The position numbers were made by a program, and so were the translations under genes. Below, in pieces: positions 15,933-24,762 of a DNA stretch of 58,603 nt. Within the stretch, counting starts at the first letter, position 1, and every line of letters begins with the position of its first letter. Source of the DNA: an uncultured bacterium (lineage in GTDB: Bacteria; Planctomycetota; UBA1135; UBA2386); assembly GCA_937906475.1 (NCBI GenBank), contig CALCZA010000204.1, positions 1-58,603 on the forward strand, read 5' to 3'. Under the pieces are notes generated by a model. That model was given only the letters and a program-made list of their open reading frames with translations, was not told where the DNA came from and made no database searches.

Positions 15933-16945
15933 AACGCCACTCCGCGACGCTGACGCGACAGCAAGTAGAGGAAGTAGGGGGCGCCGGCAATCGCAGTGAC
16001 GACGCCAAGGCGCAAGTTCCACGACGCCGGCGAAACACGGCAACCGAGGTCACTGACAACCATCAGGATGGCGCCGAGCAACGCCGCTGTCGGGAGCAAC
16101 AAGCGGTGGGCTGGTCCAACCAGCAGACGCGCCAGGTGCGGCACGATCAGGCCAACGAACGCGATGCCGCCGCTGTTCGCGACCGTGGTAGCCGTCAATC
16201 CGCATGCGCACCACACGAGCGAACGGCGGGCCCGCGGCGCATCCACGCCAAGGCTGTGGGCGCTGTCGTCGCGTAACGTCAGCAAGTCGAGTTCTCTGGC
16301 GCGCGGCCAGACCATCCCGGCGAACAACGCGAAACCACCAGCAGTGATCCAAGCGTGCTCCCAAGTGCGAGCGTCAAGGCCGCCCATCAACCAGAACAAC
16401 ACGCGCGAACTGGCGGTGTAGTTGTCGAAGCTGAGCGTGACGACGAACGCTGTGAGCGCGCCAAACAGCGTGTTGAGGGCAATACCAGCAAGCAACAGGT
16501 TGGCGACGGAAAACCTGCCGTGTGAACCAGCCAGCACGAACACCAACCACGTCACGCCGACCGCGCCAAGCAGAGCCGCGATCGGGGTCGCAAACACGGA
16601 TGCGTCGGCAAGCTTGAATACGATCGCCAAGGCACCGCCAAAGGCAGCGCCGGCAGCGGTGCCAATGATGTCAGGCGATGCCAGCGGATTGCGGAAGCTC
16701 GCTTGCATCACGGTTCCAGCGAGCGCCAGCGCGGCACCACCAAACACCGCAACCAACATGCGCGGGGTACGGATCGCACCGAATACGAAGCTGTCGATCT
16801 GATCGACCTCGCCAGTGGCACCGGTCCAAGAGAACAACCAATCGAACAATGATCCGAGGCCAGGTTCTACGCGTGCGAACGCGAGGTGCATCACTGCGGC
16901 TAGCAGCAGTACCGAGAACAACAGCAGTGGCAATTTCTTCTTCAC
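15929..16945 (-). CDS. ABC importer permease, FecCD/BtuC family
   Basis: About 338 residues with 9-10 hydrophobic helices. The FecCD signature regions are clear: FVFGAIRTPRMLVAVFGGAALALAG (near residue 55-80) and GGIAFVGLIVPHLARLLVG (near residue 265), the latter containing the coupling helix that meets the ATPase. One permease gene is present, so it should act as a homodimer. I favour the GTG at 16945, which overlaps the preceding stop (GTGA); a GTG at 16957 is also possible. Confidence 0.93.
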   Translation of the reverse strand: MKKKLPLLLFSVLLLAAVMHLAFARVEPGLGSLFDWLFSWTGATGEVDQIDSFVFGAIRTPRMLVAVFGGAALALAGTVMQASFRNPLASPDIIGTAAGAAFGGALAIVFKLADASVFATPIAALLGAVGVTWLVFVLAGSHGRFSVANLLLAGIALNTLFGALTAFVVTLSFDNYTASSRVLFWLMGGLDARTWEHAWITAGGFALFAGMVWPRARELDLLTLRDDSAHSLGVDAPRARRSLVWCACGLTATTVANSGGIAFVGLIVPHLARLLVGPAHRLLLPTAALLGAILMVVSDLGCRVSPASWNLRLGVVTAIAGAPYFLYLLSRQRRGVAL

Positions 16946-17832
16946 GGCTTGCCCCACTCGATTAATTGCTGCTGCACGAACGCAGCCGAATCGACCAGGC
17001 GATGGGATGTGGTGATCAACAAGCGGCTAGGCACGTAAATGATGCGGCCCGCGGCAACGCAAGGCAGCAGGTCGAGGCCCGGACACTGCGTCACCCATTC
17101 GGGCAGCGCGCCGTCTGCGGGCGCTTCACCGGACAACACCAAGGCATCGGGTCGCCACGCTAACACCTCTTCGATATCTAGTTTGCGGAACGCACCGACG
17201 CCGTGTTCGGCAGCTAGGTTCCGCGCCCCAGCTGTTCGCGTCATCACGTCGAAGAGCGAGCCCTCACCATACGTGTGCATGGCACCGTCGAGACTCAGCA
17301 CGCGCCACTCGCTGAGGTCCTTGCCGGCTTGGCGAACGACTTCGAGCTTCGTGGTCGCGGCCGCGATGATCTGCTCAACCTCGTTATCAAGGTGCGTCAC
17401 GCGACCAAGCAAGCGAAGGTTTGCCTCGATGTCCTCGAAGCTGTGTGGATCATGTGTGCGCACCACCGGCACGTTGGCGGCTGCGAGCAACGCCAGCGTT
17501 TCGGCGCGTGTAAAGGCGTCGACCAGAACCAGGTCAGGGCGAACGGACAGCAACTGCTCTGGGGACGCGCCGAGCAACGGCAAGCCCTTTGCCTGATCCG
17601 CGACCAACGAGTAACGAGCGTCGGCCGCAATCTTGTGCACGCCGACGAGCCGTTTGTGCGGGATCACTTCGAGCAGAGACTCGACCGCCAACACCGAGCC
17701 GGCAACAATGCGCTGCGCTGGTTGCTGCGGTCGCCAGCCGGCGGCTTCCCAAACACGTTCCTTGCTGCAACTGACGGCACAAAAGCCAACAGCTAACGCA
17801 ACACAGACCAGGGACGAGTTCGTGGACACCAC
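16942..17832 (-). CDS. Periplasmic metal-chelate or cobalamin-binding lipoprotein
   Basis: A 296-residue class III binding protein (FecB/BtuF type). The N-terminus has a hydrophobic signal ending in AVSC, a plausible lipobox (Cys ~22), so it is probably lipid-anchored. The first half shows the family pattern QRIVAGSVLAVESLLEVIPHKRLVGVH, then SVRPDLVLVDAFTRAETLALL; the second half has DIEEVLAWRPDALVL. It delivers ligand to the permease encoded immediately downstream. Neither a cobalamin riboswitch nor a TonB receptor gene is next to it, so the ligand is undetermined. Start GTG; 76 bases separate it from the pseudo-HtrA gene upstream. Confidence 0.88.
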   Translation of the reverse strand: MVSTNSSLVCVALAVGFCAVSCSKERVWEAAGWRPQQPAQRIVAGSVLAVESLLEVIPHKRLVGVHKIAADARYSLVADQAKGLPLLGASPEQLLSVRPDLVLVDAFTRAETLALLAAANVPVVRTHDPHSFEDIEANLRLLGRVTHLDNEVEQIIAAATTKLEVVRQAGKDLSEWRVLSLDGAMHTYGEGSLFDVMTRTAGARNLAAEHGVGAFRKLDIEEVLAWRPDALVLSGEAPADGALPEWVTQCPGLDLLPCVAAGRIIYVPSRLLITTSHRLVDSAAFVQQQLIEWGKP

Positions 17833-17908
17833 GCCATCATGGCTCGTGTCGCTGTATCAGCAACGAAAAGCATCAGCGATGATGACCGGCGGCCCGAGCA
17901 GGGGCGGC

Positions 17909-19219
17909 TCAGCGCCCCTCTTCACCCTCTGGCAGCGAGAACGACGCCGGCAGGTCTTCCTTGCCCTTGCGCTGCTCAGACCACGGCGCGTCCTTCAGGG
18001 TGATGGGGCCGACCTCGATCGGTTTGGTGCCCTTCTTCTTCTTTTGCACGATCAGCGTGCACATGTCGCCTCCCAGACGGGAACTGACCAACATCAGGAA
18101 GTGCGGGCCATTGAGAACGTCCACACCATCGACGTTGAGGATGATGTCGCCCTTGCGCAACCCGGCTTCCTTGGCGGCGCCGTCCTTGGGCGTGCCGGTG
18201 ATCCTGGCACCTGGGCCGAGGTGCGACGACGACAACTGCACGCCCAACCAGGCGCGTTGCAGGATCTGGCCTTCCTTCATGCGGGCAATCAGTTCAGGGA
18301 TGTCGGCGATCGTCGTCGCGAAGCCAATGCCAGAGTCATACCACTCGACACCGGCGTTACGGCCAGACGGCGATAGCGGCACCGACATGCCGAGCACACG
18401 GCCATAGATGTCGACGACTGCGCCGCCGTAGTTAGCTGGCGAAGTGTAGGCATCGATTTGTAGCGCGCGGCCATAGAGGCGCTTCTTCGCACTGACGATA
18501 CCTAGGTGCACTGTCGGATCGACGTCGGCGAACGTGCGACCGAGAGCGAACGCCCACTGACCAACGTGGACCTTGTCCGGGTGCACGAACTCTGGCACCG
18601 GCAGACCAACGGCATCGATCTTCACGAGCGCGATACCGCGACTTGTGTCTTCACCAACGCGTTCGGCATGGAAGGTTCCGTGGCCGGGAACGTTGATCAA
18701 GATCGTCGTTGGATCCAGGTTGAGTGCGAACCGCGAGATCATGATCCAGCCATCCGAAGTCAAGATGATGCCCGACGTCTTGCCTTGCGTTTGCTGGAAA
18801 CCCTGCGCGACCAGGCCAAGCTTCTTCTTGTTCTTGTCCTTCGGCTCCTGCGGTTTGCCGTCGGGCAGTGGCACCGGCTTGTGTTCGTCGGGCTTGTCGT
18901 CGGGCTTGTCTGGATCTGTGTTCGCTGGATCTGGCTTTTCAACCGGCTTCGGCAGCTCACTCGGCTTCAGCTTCGGGTCAACCTTTGGCAGCTTCGGCTT
19001 CGGGCGTGGCTTCGGTGGTGCAGGGCCATCCATCGGACCGTCCTTGCCGAGCTTGCGACGCGTACCGCCGAACGTCTCAACTGTGACCACGAATGGCCCA
19101 GCCTTCTTCAGCGCAGCCTGCAGAACGGGTTCCAACTTGAAGAACTCGTCGAGGTTGCCTTGCTGTGCCGTCAGCGGCAACAACAGGGCGAACAGCACTA
19201 GGGCGGGTCGCAAGTTCAT
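17909..19219 (-). CDS. Catalytically dead HtrA-like PDZ protein (second paralogue)
   Basis: A 436-residue exported protein (signal MNLRPALVLFALLLPLTA) with a ~75-residue Lys/Pro/Asp-rich linker (residues ~65-135), a trypsin-like HtrA core and a C-terminal PDZ domain (GLRKGDIILNVDGVDVLNG). By alignment to the intact paralogue two genes upstream, none of the catalytic triad remains: His position is Phe (MISRFAL, ~164), Asp position is Gly (SRGIALVKI, ~195), Ser position is Tyr (SPANYGGAV, ~264). The frame is intact and the fold-defining glycines are kept, so this is a maintained pseudoprotease, not a decaying gene. The ATG at 19219 overlaps the preceding stop (ATGA). Confidence 0.85.
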   Translation of the reverse strand: MNLRPALVLFALLLPLTAQQGNLDEFFKLEPVLQAALKKAGPFVVTVETFGGTRRKLGKDGPMDGPAPPKPRPKPKLPKVDPKLKPSELPKPVEKPDPANTDPDKPDDKPDEHKPVPLPDGKPQEPKDKNKKKLGLVAQGFQQTQGKTSGIILTSDGWIMISRFALNLDPTTILINVPGHGTFHAERVGEDTSRGIALVKIDAVGLPVPEFVHPDKVHVGQWAFALGRTFADVDPTVHLGIVSAKKRLYGRALQIDAYTSPANYGGAVVDIYGRVLGMSVPLSPSGRNAGVEWYDSGIGFATTIADIPELIARMKEGQILQRAWLGVQLSSSHLGPGARITGTPKDGAAKEAGLRKGDIILNVDGVDVLNGPHFLMLVSSRLGGDMCTLIVQKKKKGTKPIEVGPITLKDAPWSEQRKGKEDLPASFSLPEGEEGR

Positions 19220-20262
19220 TTCTTCGGCTCCTCTGCCAGCATCATGTCGCCGGACATCACACGCGTGCCGCGCTTCCACGTCACTTTGACCTCGTCACCC
19301 GGCTTGAACTTCTTCAGCACGGTGCGCAGTTCCATACAACTGCGAATCGAGAAGTCATCGATGCGGACAATCAGGTCATCGATGCGCAAGCCGAGCTTGC
19401 GACCCGGAGACTTGCGCTTCACGCGTTCGACATAAGCCGGAGGCGACTTCCGGCCGGCTTGTTCAAACAACGTGACGCCGGTCCACACCGGAACGACCTT
19501 CTCTGCGACCACCTCACGCTTCTTGCCGTTCACCTTTTCTTCGAGGTAAGGCAGCAAGTCGCGAGACGGAATTGCCGCCGACAACATTGTGTTGGTTTCC
19601 TTGCTGTCGAGCAGGCGCATATTGAGCCCGATCCAACGACCGTCGAGGGTGAACAAACCGCCGCCGTAATGGCCCGGGTTGTTGCTCGCGTCGGTCAGGA
19701 TGATGTCGTTGCCGTATTTGACGTCGGCCATGCGATAACGAAGTGCCGTGTTGGCTTTGCCACAAACGACTCCGAACGTGGCACTGACCTTCTCGGAGAA
19801 CTCAGCGAGCCGGAAGCAGTTGCCAAGTGACACGACGAACTGGCCATTGCGATACTTGGCCTTCTCTTTGACGGGCGGCCACAGCGGCTGCAGTTTGCCA
19901 TCAACCTTATCGGGGCTGATCTTGAGTATGCGCACGCCAAGCTTTTCGTCGGCGGGATACAGGGTCGCGTCGTGCACCGAACCGTCGTAGAGCACGACGC
20001 GCGTGCGCTCCGACTGCAGCAAGATCTGATCGAGCGTGATGATGTGGCCGCGATCGCTGACGATGATGCCGGTCGCGTAAGCCTTGATCGTCGCCAAGCC
20101 GGACGCGCCATGGATCTTGACGATGCTCGGCATCAATTTGTCGACAGTACGCTCGACTTGAGTCTTCGGCTTGCGCTCATCAAAAGAGTAGCTCTTGCCA
20201 AAGTCCGCGGTCTGCGCGGAGACAACACTCGCGGCAGCGAGAACGATCATTGCGGTGCGCAT
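19216..20262 (-). CDS. Catalytically dead HtrA-like PDZ protein (first paralogue)
   Basis: A 348-residue exported protein with signal MRTAMIVLAAASVVSA, an HtrA-like chymotrypsin core and a PDZ domain (GRKLGLRIDDLIVRIDDFSI). The active-site loop reads NNPGHYGGGL where NPGNSGGPL is expected, so the nucleophile Ser is Tyr (~199). The His loop reads IITLDQIL (Gln, ~79) and the Asp position is Leu (~108). The start ATG at 20262 sits in a TGATG overlap with the stop of the intact HtrA gene, so the two are co-translated. Probably a scaffold, substrate-binding or regulatory partner of the active protease; that role is inference. Confidence 0.85.
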   Translation of the reverse strand: MRTAMIVLAAASVVSAQTADFGKSYSFDERKPKTQVERTVDKLMPSIVKIHGASGLATIKAYATGIIVSDRGHIITLDQILLQSERTRVVLYDGSVHDATLYPADEKLGVRILKISPDKVDGKLQPLWPPVKEKAKYRNGQFVVSLGNCFRLAEFSEKVSATFGVVCGKANTALRYRMADVKYGNDIILTDASNNPGHYGGGLFTLDGRWIGLNMRLLDSKETNTMLSAAIPSRDLLPYLEEKVNGKKREVVAEKVVPVWTGVTLFEQAGRKSPPAYVERVKRKSPGRKLGLRIDDLIVRIDDFSIRSCMELRTVLKKFKPGDEVKVTWKRGTRVMSGDMMLAEEPKK

Positions 20263-22052
20263 CAGGCGTCTCTCCGGAACCAGTGGTCCTCGGCTTTGCC
20301 CGTCGCGCGCATGCCGCTCGACCAGCCTTGTTCTAGTTCGCCATCTACAACAACACGCAGCTTGGTGCCGCGCAGATACCATTCGACCCGCGCTCGGCGA
20401 ACGGGATCACGGAACGAGAACCCTGCAGCCGTGCCATCGAGCAGGAACCAGGCTTCACAATCGCCATCGCCTGGTATCGAGAAGCGGTAGCCCGCAGCTC
20501 CGTGCACGTGCACGCCACCGAGCAGTAGTGCGCCCTTCATGCGTGCTGGAATTTCCGCACGCGGCCACAGCATCGGATTGCAGGCAAGTTCGCGGCGCAA
20601 GCGCTCGCGCTCTGCTGTCGTCAAGTCGCGTGTTTCGCCGTTGGAGTTGGTGAAACCTGCATCAACTCCAAGGCGGACCATAACCGTGCGCCCGATCTCG
20701 ATGCGCAGTCGATCACCATCGGAAATCGTCACGAGCTTGGCTTCATCCGGGCCACGCCGCGTCCATTGCACGGCGACGTCTTTCTCGTCGGACTTGGCCC
20801 AACTGTCGACAATCTGCTTCGTAGCAATGCGGCGATCGATGCGGCTCGCGAGACGAGCGTCGTCGCCAGTGCCGTCGCGGCTCGAACCCGTGTCGAGCGC
20901 GGTCAGCTTGACAGTTACTTCGCGCTCATCACCAAATCCGTCTTCCTCTTGCTGTGGCCGGTGGCGAAGCGTCACCCACGTATTGGCGGGCAGCACGCCG
21001 ACCAATGTTGCGAGTTGATTGGCCGAACGAACCTCCATGCCGTTAAAGCGGGTGACCTCGTCACCAAGGCCAACACCTACTTTGGCGACAACCGAGTCGG
21101 CAAACGTCTGTTGCACAAAGACACCGCGCTTGCGCGTCTTGCCGTCGCGCGAGTTCATAAACCAGGCGCTCATGTCGAGCGTGCCGTGTTCGGTGTGGCG
21201 ACCAGCGACCAAGTCGCCGAGGAAGTTCTTGATCTGATTGGACGCGATCGCGAAGCCAACGCCGACGTTGACACGCCCCCGATCGCCGATCAAAATGCGG
21301 CCGTTGATACCGATCACGTCGCCCGCTTCGTTGAACAGTGGACCGCCAGAGTTACCTGGGTTGACCGGCGCATCTACCTGGATGCAGTCCGGGTAAACCA
21401 ACATGCGGTTGCCCTGCCCTTCTTGGTAGCGGTGCGTGCCGGAGACGATTCCAAACGTGACCGTCGGCGTGAAGTCCGTCGCGAGCAAGAACGGGTTCCC
21501 CATCGCAAACACCGTTTCGCCGACCAGCAGCGCATCGCTATTGCCCAATTCGCAGTAGGGCCAGGTTTGGCCTTCTGCCTTCGGCAACAAGCGAATCACC
21601 GCAAGGTCGCTGCCCGGGTCGATGCCGAGCACGACGCCTTCGTAGAGCTTGCCGTCGGGCAGGCCGATCTTCTTGTTCTTGTAGTGCGAGGCGCCGCTCG
21701 ATTGATGCTCCGCGCGCCACTCGGCTTGCCACTCGGCGATGAACTTGTCTTCTTCGTCTTCGCCGCCGTCCGCCTGCTTGCGCCACGCTTCGACAACCTC
21801 ATCCGGCGGTTCCGGTGCGTCCTTCAGCTTGTAGCCCTTGTCCGGCTTGCCAACGACGTGGTAGTTGGTCAGCACGAAACCAGCCGGATCAAAGATCACG
21901 CCACTACCACCGCCGGGCGAGTCCATGGACATCACCGAGCAGACGGCTTGGGCGCACCGATCGATGACGGCAACGCGTCGCGATTCACTCGCCGCGACAG
22001 CATCGATGGGATCCTGCATCGCGCAGGATGCGAGAACAGCGAGGAGCATCAT
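20262..22052 (-). CDS. HtrA-type serine protease with intact triad
   Basis: A 596-residue exported S1C protease. Triad: H65 (VLTNYHVV), D149 (GSDLAVIRL), S235 (NPGNSGGPLF). There is an ~50-residue insert rich in Glu and Trp between the His strand and the Asp strand. A PDZ-like domain follows (~300-370, VGLGDEVTRFNGMEV). The last ~200 residues have no family I know; they include RIDRRIATKQIVDSW and a beta-rich end. The N-terminus MMLLAVLASC ends in a lipobox-like LASC but the hydrophobic stretch is very short. It is the first of three tandem HtrA-like genes and the only active one. 153 bases with a tandem repeat separate it from the gene upstream. Confidence 0.9.
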   Translation of the reverse strand: MMLLAVLASCAMQDPIDAVAASESRRVAVIDRCAQAVCSVMSMDSPGGGSGVIFDPAGFVLTNYHVVGKPDKGYKLKDAPEPPDEVVEAWRKQADGGEDEEDKFIAEWQAEWRAEHQSSGASHYKNKKIGLPDGKLYEGVVLGIDPGSDLAVIRLLPKAEGQTWPYCELGNSDALLVGETVFAMGNPFLLATDFTPTVTFGIVSGTHRYQEGQGNRMLVYPDCIQVDAPVNPGNSGGPLFNEAGDVIGINGRILIGDRGRVNVGVGFAIASNQIKNFLGDLVAGRHTEHGTLDMSAWFMNSRDGKTRKRGVFVQQTFADSVVAKVGVGLGDEVTRFNGMEVRSANQLATLVGVLPANTWVTLRHRPQQEEDGFGDEREVTVKLTALDTGSSRDGTGDDARLASRIDRRIATKQIVDSWAKSDEKDVAVQWTRRGPDEAKLVTISDGDRLRIEIGRTVMVRLGVDAGFTNSNGETRDLTTAERERLRRELACNPMLWPRAEIPARMKGALLLGGVHVHGAAGYRFSIPGDGDCEAWFLLDGTAAGFSFRDPVRRARVEWYLRGTKLRVVVDGELEQGWSSGMRATGKAEDHWFRRDA

Positions 22053-22151
22053 GATCAGGAGCGGAGTCGGGGGACCCCGGGGGAGGTTGGTCTAAACCAC
22101 GAAGCGACTGCTGCGGAACTTCAGCTGTGTGCAGTCACTTAGTGCACCGAC

Positions 22152-22207
22152 AATTCTTCAACATCACTTCTTCAACAACACTTCTTCAGCAACACTTCTT
22201 CAGAGTC
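22152..22207. repeat. Tandem repeat, 4 x 14 bp
   Basis: Four contiguous 14-base units of the form ACTTCTTCAACAAC (first and last copies diverged by 2-4 bases). The last copy overlaps the TGA stop codon (22206-22208) of the minus-strand NPCBM gene, and the array runs downstream of it into the gap before the HtrA gene. Confidence 0.92.
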
Positions 22208-23456
22208 ACTCTGACTGCACGACACGCGCATCGGCGAACGCACAGAAATCGCCGAGGTCGTAGTTCTTGCCGAAATCGACTTCGAGAACCAACGCCTTGG
22301 CCTTGTTCAAGTCGATCCGTAATTCGTGTGGTGGTTGCCCGCGCGTCATCGGTTTCGATTCGAACACAAGCTTACCGTCGACGAGCACGCGGAAGACCGC
22401 ATGCGCTTCGGGGCCACCGCGATCATCAATGCCGATCATCGCTTCAAACATGTCGAAACGACCCGACAGGTCGTAGGTGAGTTTCGTATGCGGCACGAGG
22501 CCCAAGCCGCGTTCGAAATGGGTGCCGGCAAGGTCAAAGCCAGGACCAGCAATCGAACGGTCGGTATGCCACGGCCAAACGCGATCAAACGCGGGCGTTT
22601 GCTCAACCTTCGGCGTCAACTCCGACATCCAGACAAGCTTGTCACTGGAGACGTCGATGCGATGCAGGTTGCGCATTGGCACGTCGAGCACAAAGCCTTC
22701 GTCGATCCGGCAGCGCAGATTCGCACCCATGCTGAGGATCTTGCCTTCAATTCGTTCGCCAGTCGTCAACGAGACAGCAACCCGCGGACGCGGTTGACGG
22801 TCTGGTGGGAAACCGGTGTTGACGCCAAACACGACGGCAGCAATGCCAGAGAGTTCAAAGTCATACGAGTCGCCGCGCAACTCGAAGGCAATCGACTCAG
22901 CAGTGAGGCTCGCGACCTCAACAGACGAACGCTGCGCCTTGCCGTTCTTAACGACGTAGATCAGGTCGTTGTTCGACGGTGGCGTTTGTAGATCCTGCGC
23001 GAACAGGCTGGGCTGCGGGCGTTGTAAACCACCCTGACGGATGGCTTGCACCGTGCTCATCGGAACCTCAAGGTTGAGTCCGGACGGTAGCCGCAAGATC
23101 AAGATCGCCGGCTTGCCATCGGCGGCCGCACGGCCGCTCAGCTTCTTGGCTGGCAACTCAAGGCCCGATCGCAACCAAACGCGGCTCTCGACCTGAACCT
23201 TGCGTGGCTTGGCAGCCGCGCGTTCGAACGACAACAGTTCCGCGACATCGATCTTGGTCTCACCGGCTTCGCCAGTGACCGTCGCAGTGCCGTCTTCGGC
23301 TACCGCAAACGTGCCAATCAAGGTCCTGCCATCAACGGTGCGAGCAGTGCCAGCCGCCTGCGCTGGTGCGACGACTGCGAGCAGTGCACCCAACGCGGCA
23401 ACGAGTGGCAGCGAGTGCCATACTGGCTTGATGGATCCTGGCTTGATGGATCTCAC
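22206..23456 (-). CDS. Exported NPCBM-domain protein
   Basis: A 416-residue protein with a signal peptide (HSLPLVAALGALLAVVAPAQA). The last ~150 residues form an NPCBM/NEW2-type carbohydrate-binding module (GPGFDLAGTHFERGLGLVPH, then FDMFEAMIGIDDRGG and VFRVLVDGKLVFESKPM). The middle is a series of beta hairpins recalling small SH3-like repeats (GRTLIGTFAVAEDG; GERIEGKILSMG). The same GERLIGFVAQS/SRVAGKVLAIG kind of hairpin occurs in the beta-propeller protein at 37764. Probably binds glycan on the cell surface. The first coding bases contain a 15-base direct duplication encoding SIKPG-SIKPV. The GTG start overlaps the preceding stop (GTGA). Confidence 0.75.
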   Translation of the reverse strand: MRSIKPGSIKPVWHSLPLVAALGALLAVVAPAQAAGTARTVDGRTLIGTFAVAEDGTATVTGEAGETKIDVAELLSFERAAAKPRKVQVESRVWLRSGLELPAKKLSGRAAADGKPAILILRLPSGLNLEVPMSTVQAIRQGGLQRPQPSLFAQDLQTPPSNNDLIYVVKNGKAQRSSVEVASLTAESIAFELRGDSYDFELSGIAAVVFGVNTGFPPDRQPRPRVAVSLTTGERIEGKILSMGANLRCRIDEGFVLDVPMRNLHRIDVSSDKLVWMSELTPKVEQTPAFDRVWPWHTDRSIAGPGFDLAGTHFERGLGLVPHTKLTYDLSGRFDMFEAMIGIDDRGGPEAHAVFRVLVDGKLVFESKPMTRGQPPHELRIDLNKAKALVLEVDFGKNYDLGDFCAFADARVVQSE

Positions 23457-24532
23457 TTGCGATCAGCCTTGCCGAGCTTCTTGTAGTACTCCTCAAGCAT
23501 CTTCTGGTACTGCGGCGGCATCGTGTTCTGCACGTCCGCCATGATCTTCTTGCGCTCACTGTCGCGCATGTCGCCCCAACGATCAGCGAGCGACGGCTTC
23601 TTGTTCAAATTGCCGACCTTGCCTTCACCGCCTGGCAGCGCACTCGATGCGGCCGGGCTATTGGACGGACCGAGGCCAGAAGCTGGACCGCTCGACTGCT
23701 TCTCTTGTTCCTGAAACATCTCGATGAGCACATCGAGTTCTTCTAGGTAGGCCTCTTGGTCAAGCTGAACGGGCTTGTCGGTCTTGTTCTTGCGCAGGTC
23801 ACGAGTCGTCTTCTTCATGCCGTCAGCCAGCATGTGCAAACGGCTTTCCTTCTGCAGTTCGAGTTCGAGCACGCGTTGGTGCGCAGCCGAACGCAAACGC
23901 TCACTGGCATTTGGGAACCACGCAAGGAACGCGCGGAAGCGCGGAATCGCATCGTCGATCATCGGGACCTCGGCCAGCGACTGCGCATAGAAGTAGGCAG
24001 CTTCGCCATCGAGCGGCGAGTGGTTGAGGTTGCTGCCGATGTACTCGTTGAGCACTTCGATCGCGCGTTCCGGGTCATCGCTAGCCAGAAACAAGCGCGC
24101 CAGGTGGTAGCGCACGTGGGCTTGGAGCAGCGGCGACTTCGTGTCGACCAGCACCTTGGCGAGCAGCAATGCGGCCTTGGGGTCTTGGTCTTCCGCAGCC
24201 AACACAGCTTCATCGAAACTCGGCAACGCCTTGCGCAACAAGTCGTCGGCCGCGCGCGCCGCGCCGATCTCCTCCAAGTCTTCACCGAAGGTCTTCACTT
24301 GCAGCGCGGTTGCACCTAGCTCGCGAGCGACCTTCTCAAAGCGTGGCCGATCGAACGGCTTGAACGGGTTCTGAACCGGCACATCCGAAATCGTCGGCAG
24401 GTGTGCCTCGGGTCGAGTGCCTTCGCCAGGCAGCTGAATCTGGGCGCACACTCCGGACGCGAACGTCCCGAGCACGAGCAAACCGAGCAACGGCTTCTGG
24501 ATCGATGAGTTCAATAGCGGCGCGAGGCTCAT
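23453..24532 (-). CDS. Exported TPR-like helical protein
   Basis: A 359-residue protein with a signal peptide (KPLLGLLVLGTFASGVCA). Residues ~60-230 are helical hairpins of tetratricopeptide type (AHVRYHLARLFLASDDPERAIEVL; GEAAYFYAQSLAEVPMIDDAI). A charged coiled region and a low-complexity Ser/Gly/Pro linker follow. The C-terminal tail is ERKKIMADVQNTMPPQYQKM with LEEYYKKLGKADRK, of a kind I associate with planctomycete proteins from this type of cluster. Probably a periplasmic scaffold for the BatA/VWA/DUF4175-like proteins encoded upstream. Its ATG overlaps the preceding stop by one base (TAATG). Confidence 0.65.
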   Translation of the reverse strand: MSLAPLLNSSIQKPLLGLLVLGTFASGVCAQIQLPGEGTRPEAHLPTISDVPVQNPFKPFDRPRFEKVARELGATALQVKTFGEDLEEIGAARAADDLLRKALPSFDEAVLAAEDQDPKAALLLAKVLVDTKSPLLQAHVRYHLARLFLASDDPERAIEVLNEYIGSNLNHSPLDGEAAYFYAQSLAEVPMIDDAIPRFRAFLAWFPNASERLRSAAHQRVLELELQKESRLHMLADGMKKTTRDLRKNKTDKPVQLDQEAYLEELDVLIEMFQEQEKQSSGPASGLGPSNSPAASSALPGGEGKVGNLNKKPSLADRWGDMRDSERKKIMADVQNTMPPQYQKMLEEYYKKLGKADRK

Positions 24533-24741
24533 TATTGCCCTCCCTCGACGCCGTTCTCCTTACCAAGCTTCTCAGCAAGGAGGCGCATCAGCTGCTTCAC
24601 GCGAGCCTGCTTCTTTGAAACCTTATCGTAGTCTTCCTGTGCGAGTGGGTTGGTCTCAGCGTCGGCATCCGTGGCCTTCGTCTTCTTGTTCACCCGTTCC
24701 TGCAGGAATCGCAACATCTTGAGCTCGGCCGACACGGGCAC
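24532..24741 (-). CDS. C-terminal segment of the split coiled-coil protein
   Basis: 69 codons beginning at a GTG (24741), in exactly the same reading frame as the upstream coiled-coil gene and separated from it only by two UGA codons. The protein sequence just before and after the GTG (APPLVPVSAELKMLRFLQ, then ERVNKKTKA) is the type of C-terminal module that in related proteins follows a glycine-rich linker on the same chain. There is no good ribosome binding site for an independent start. It ends in a TAATG overlap with the TPR-like gene. It is either a separately translated piece, the readthrough tail of the larger protein, or the remains of a disrupted gene. Confidence 0.55.
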   Translation of the reverse strand: MPVSAELKMLRFLQERVNKKTKATDADAETNPLAQEDYDKVSKKQARVKQLMRLLAEKLGKENGVEGGQ

Positions 24742-24762
24742 GAGCGGTGGCGCTTTGCCACT

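Noticed and set aside
15932-16043. Longer N-terminus for the ABC ATPase
   Set aside because: The added 37 residues are the permease 3' end in another frame (Arg/Pro-rich) and contradict the GTGA overlap typical of this operon.
17833-17908. Cobalamin riboswitch upstream of the binding-protein gene
   Set aside because: Only 76 bases separate it from the preceding gene, too short for the cobalamin element, and no B12-box-like sequence is seen.
20766-22142. 458-codon plus-strand frame opposite the HtrA gene
   Set aside because: It lies wholly over an HtrA gene with all catalytic motifs on the minus strand. The plus-strand product has no domain, signal or initiation site.
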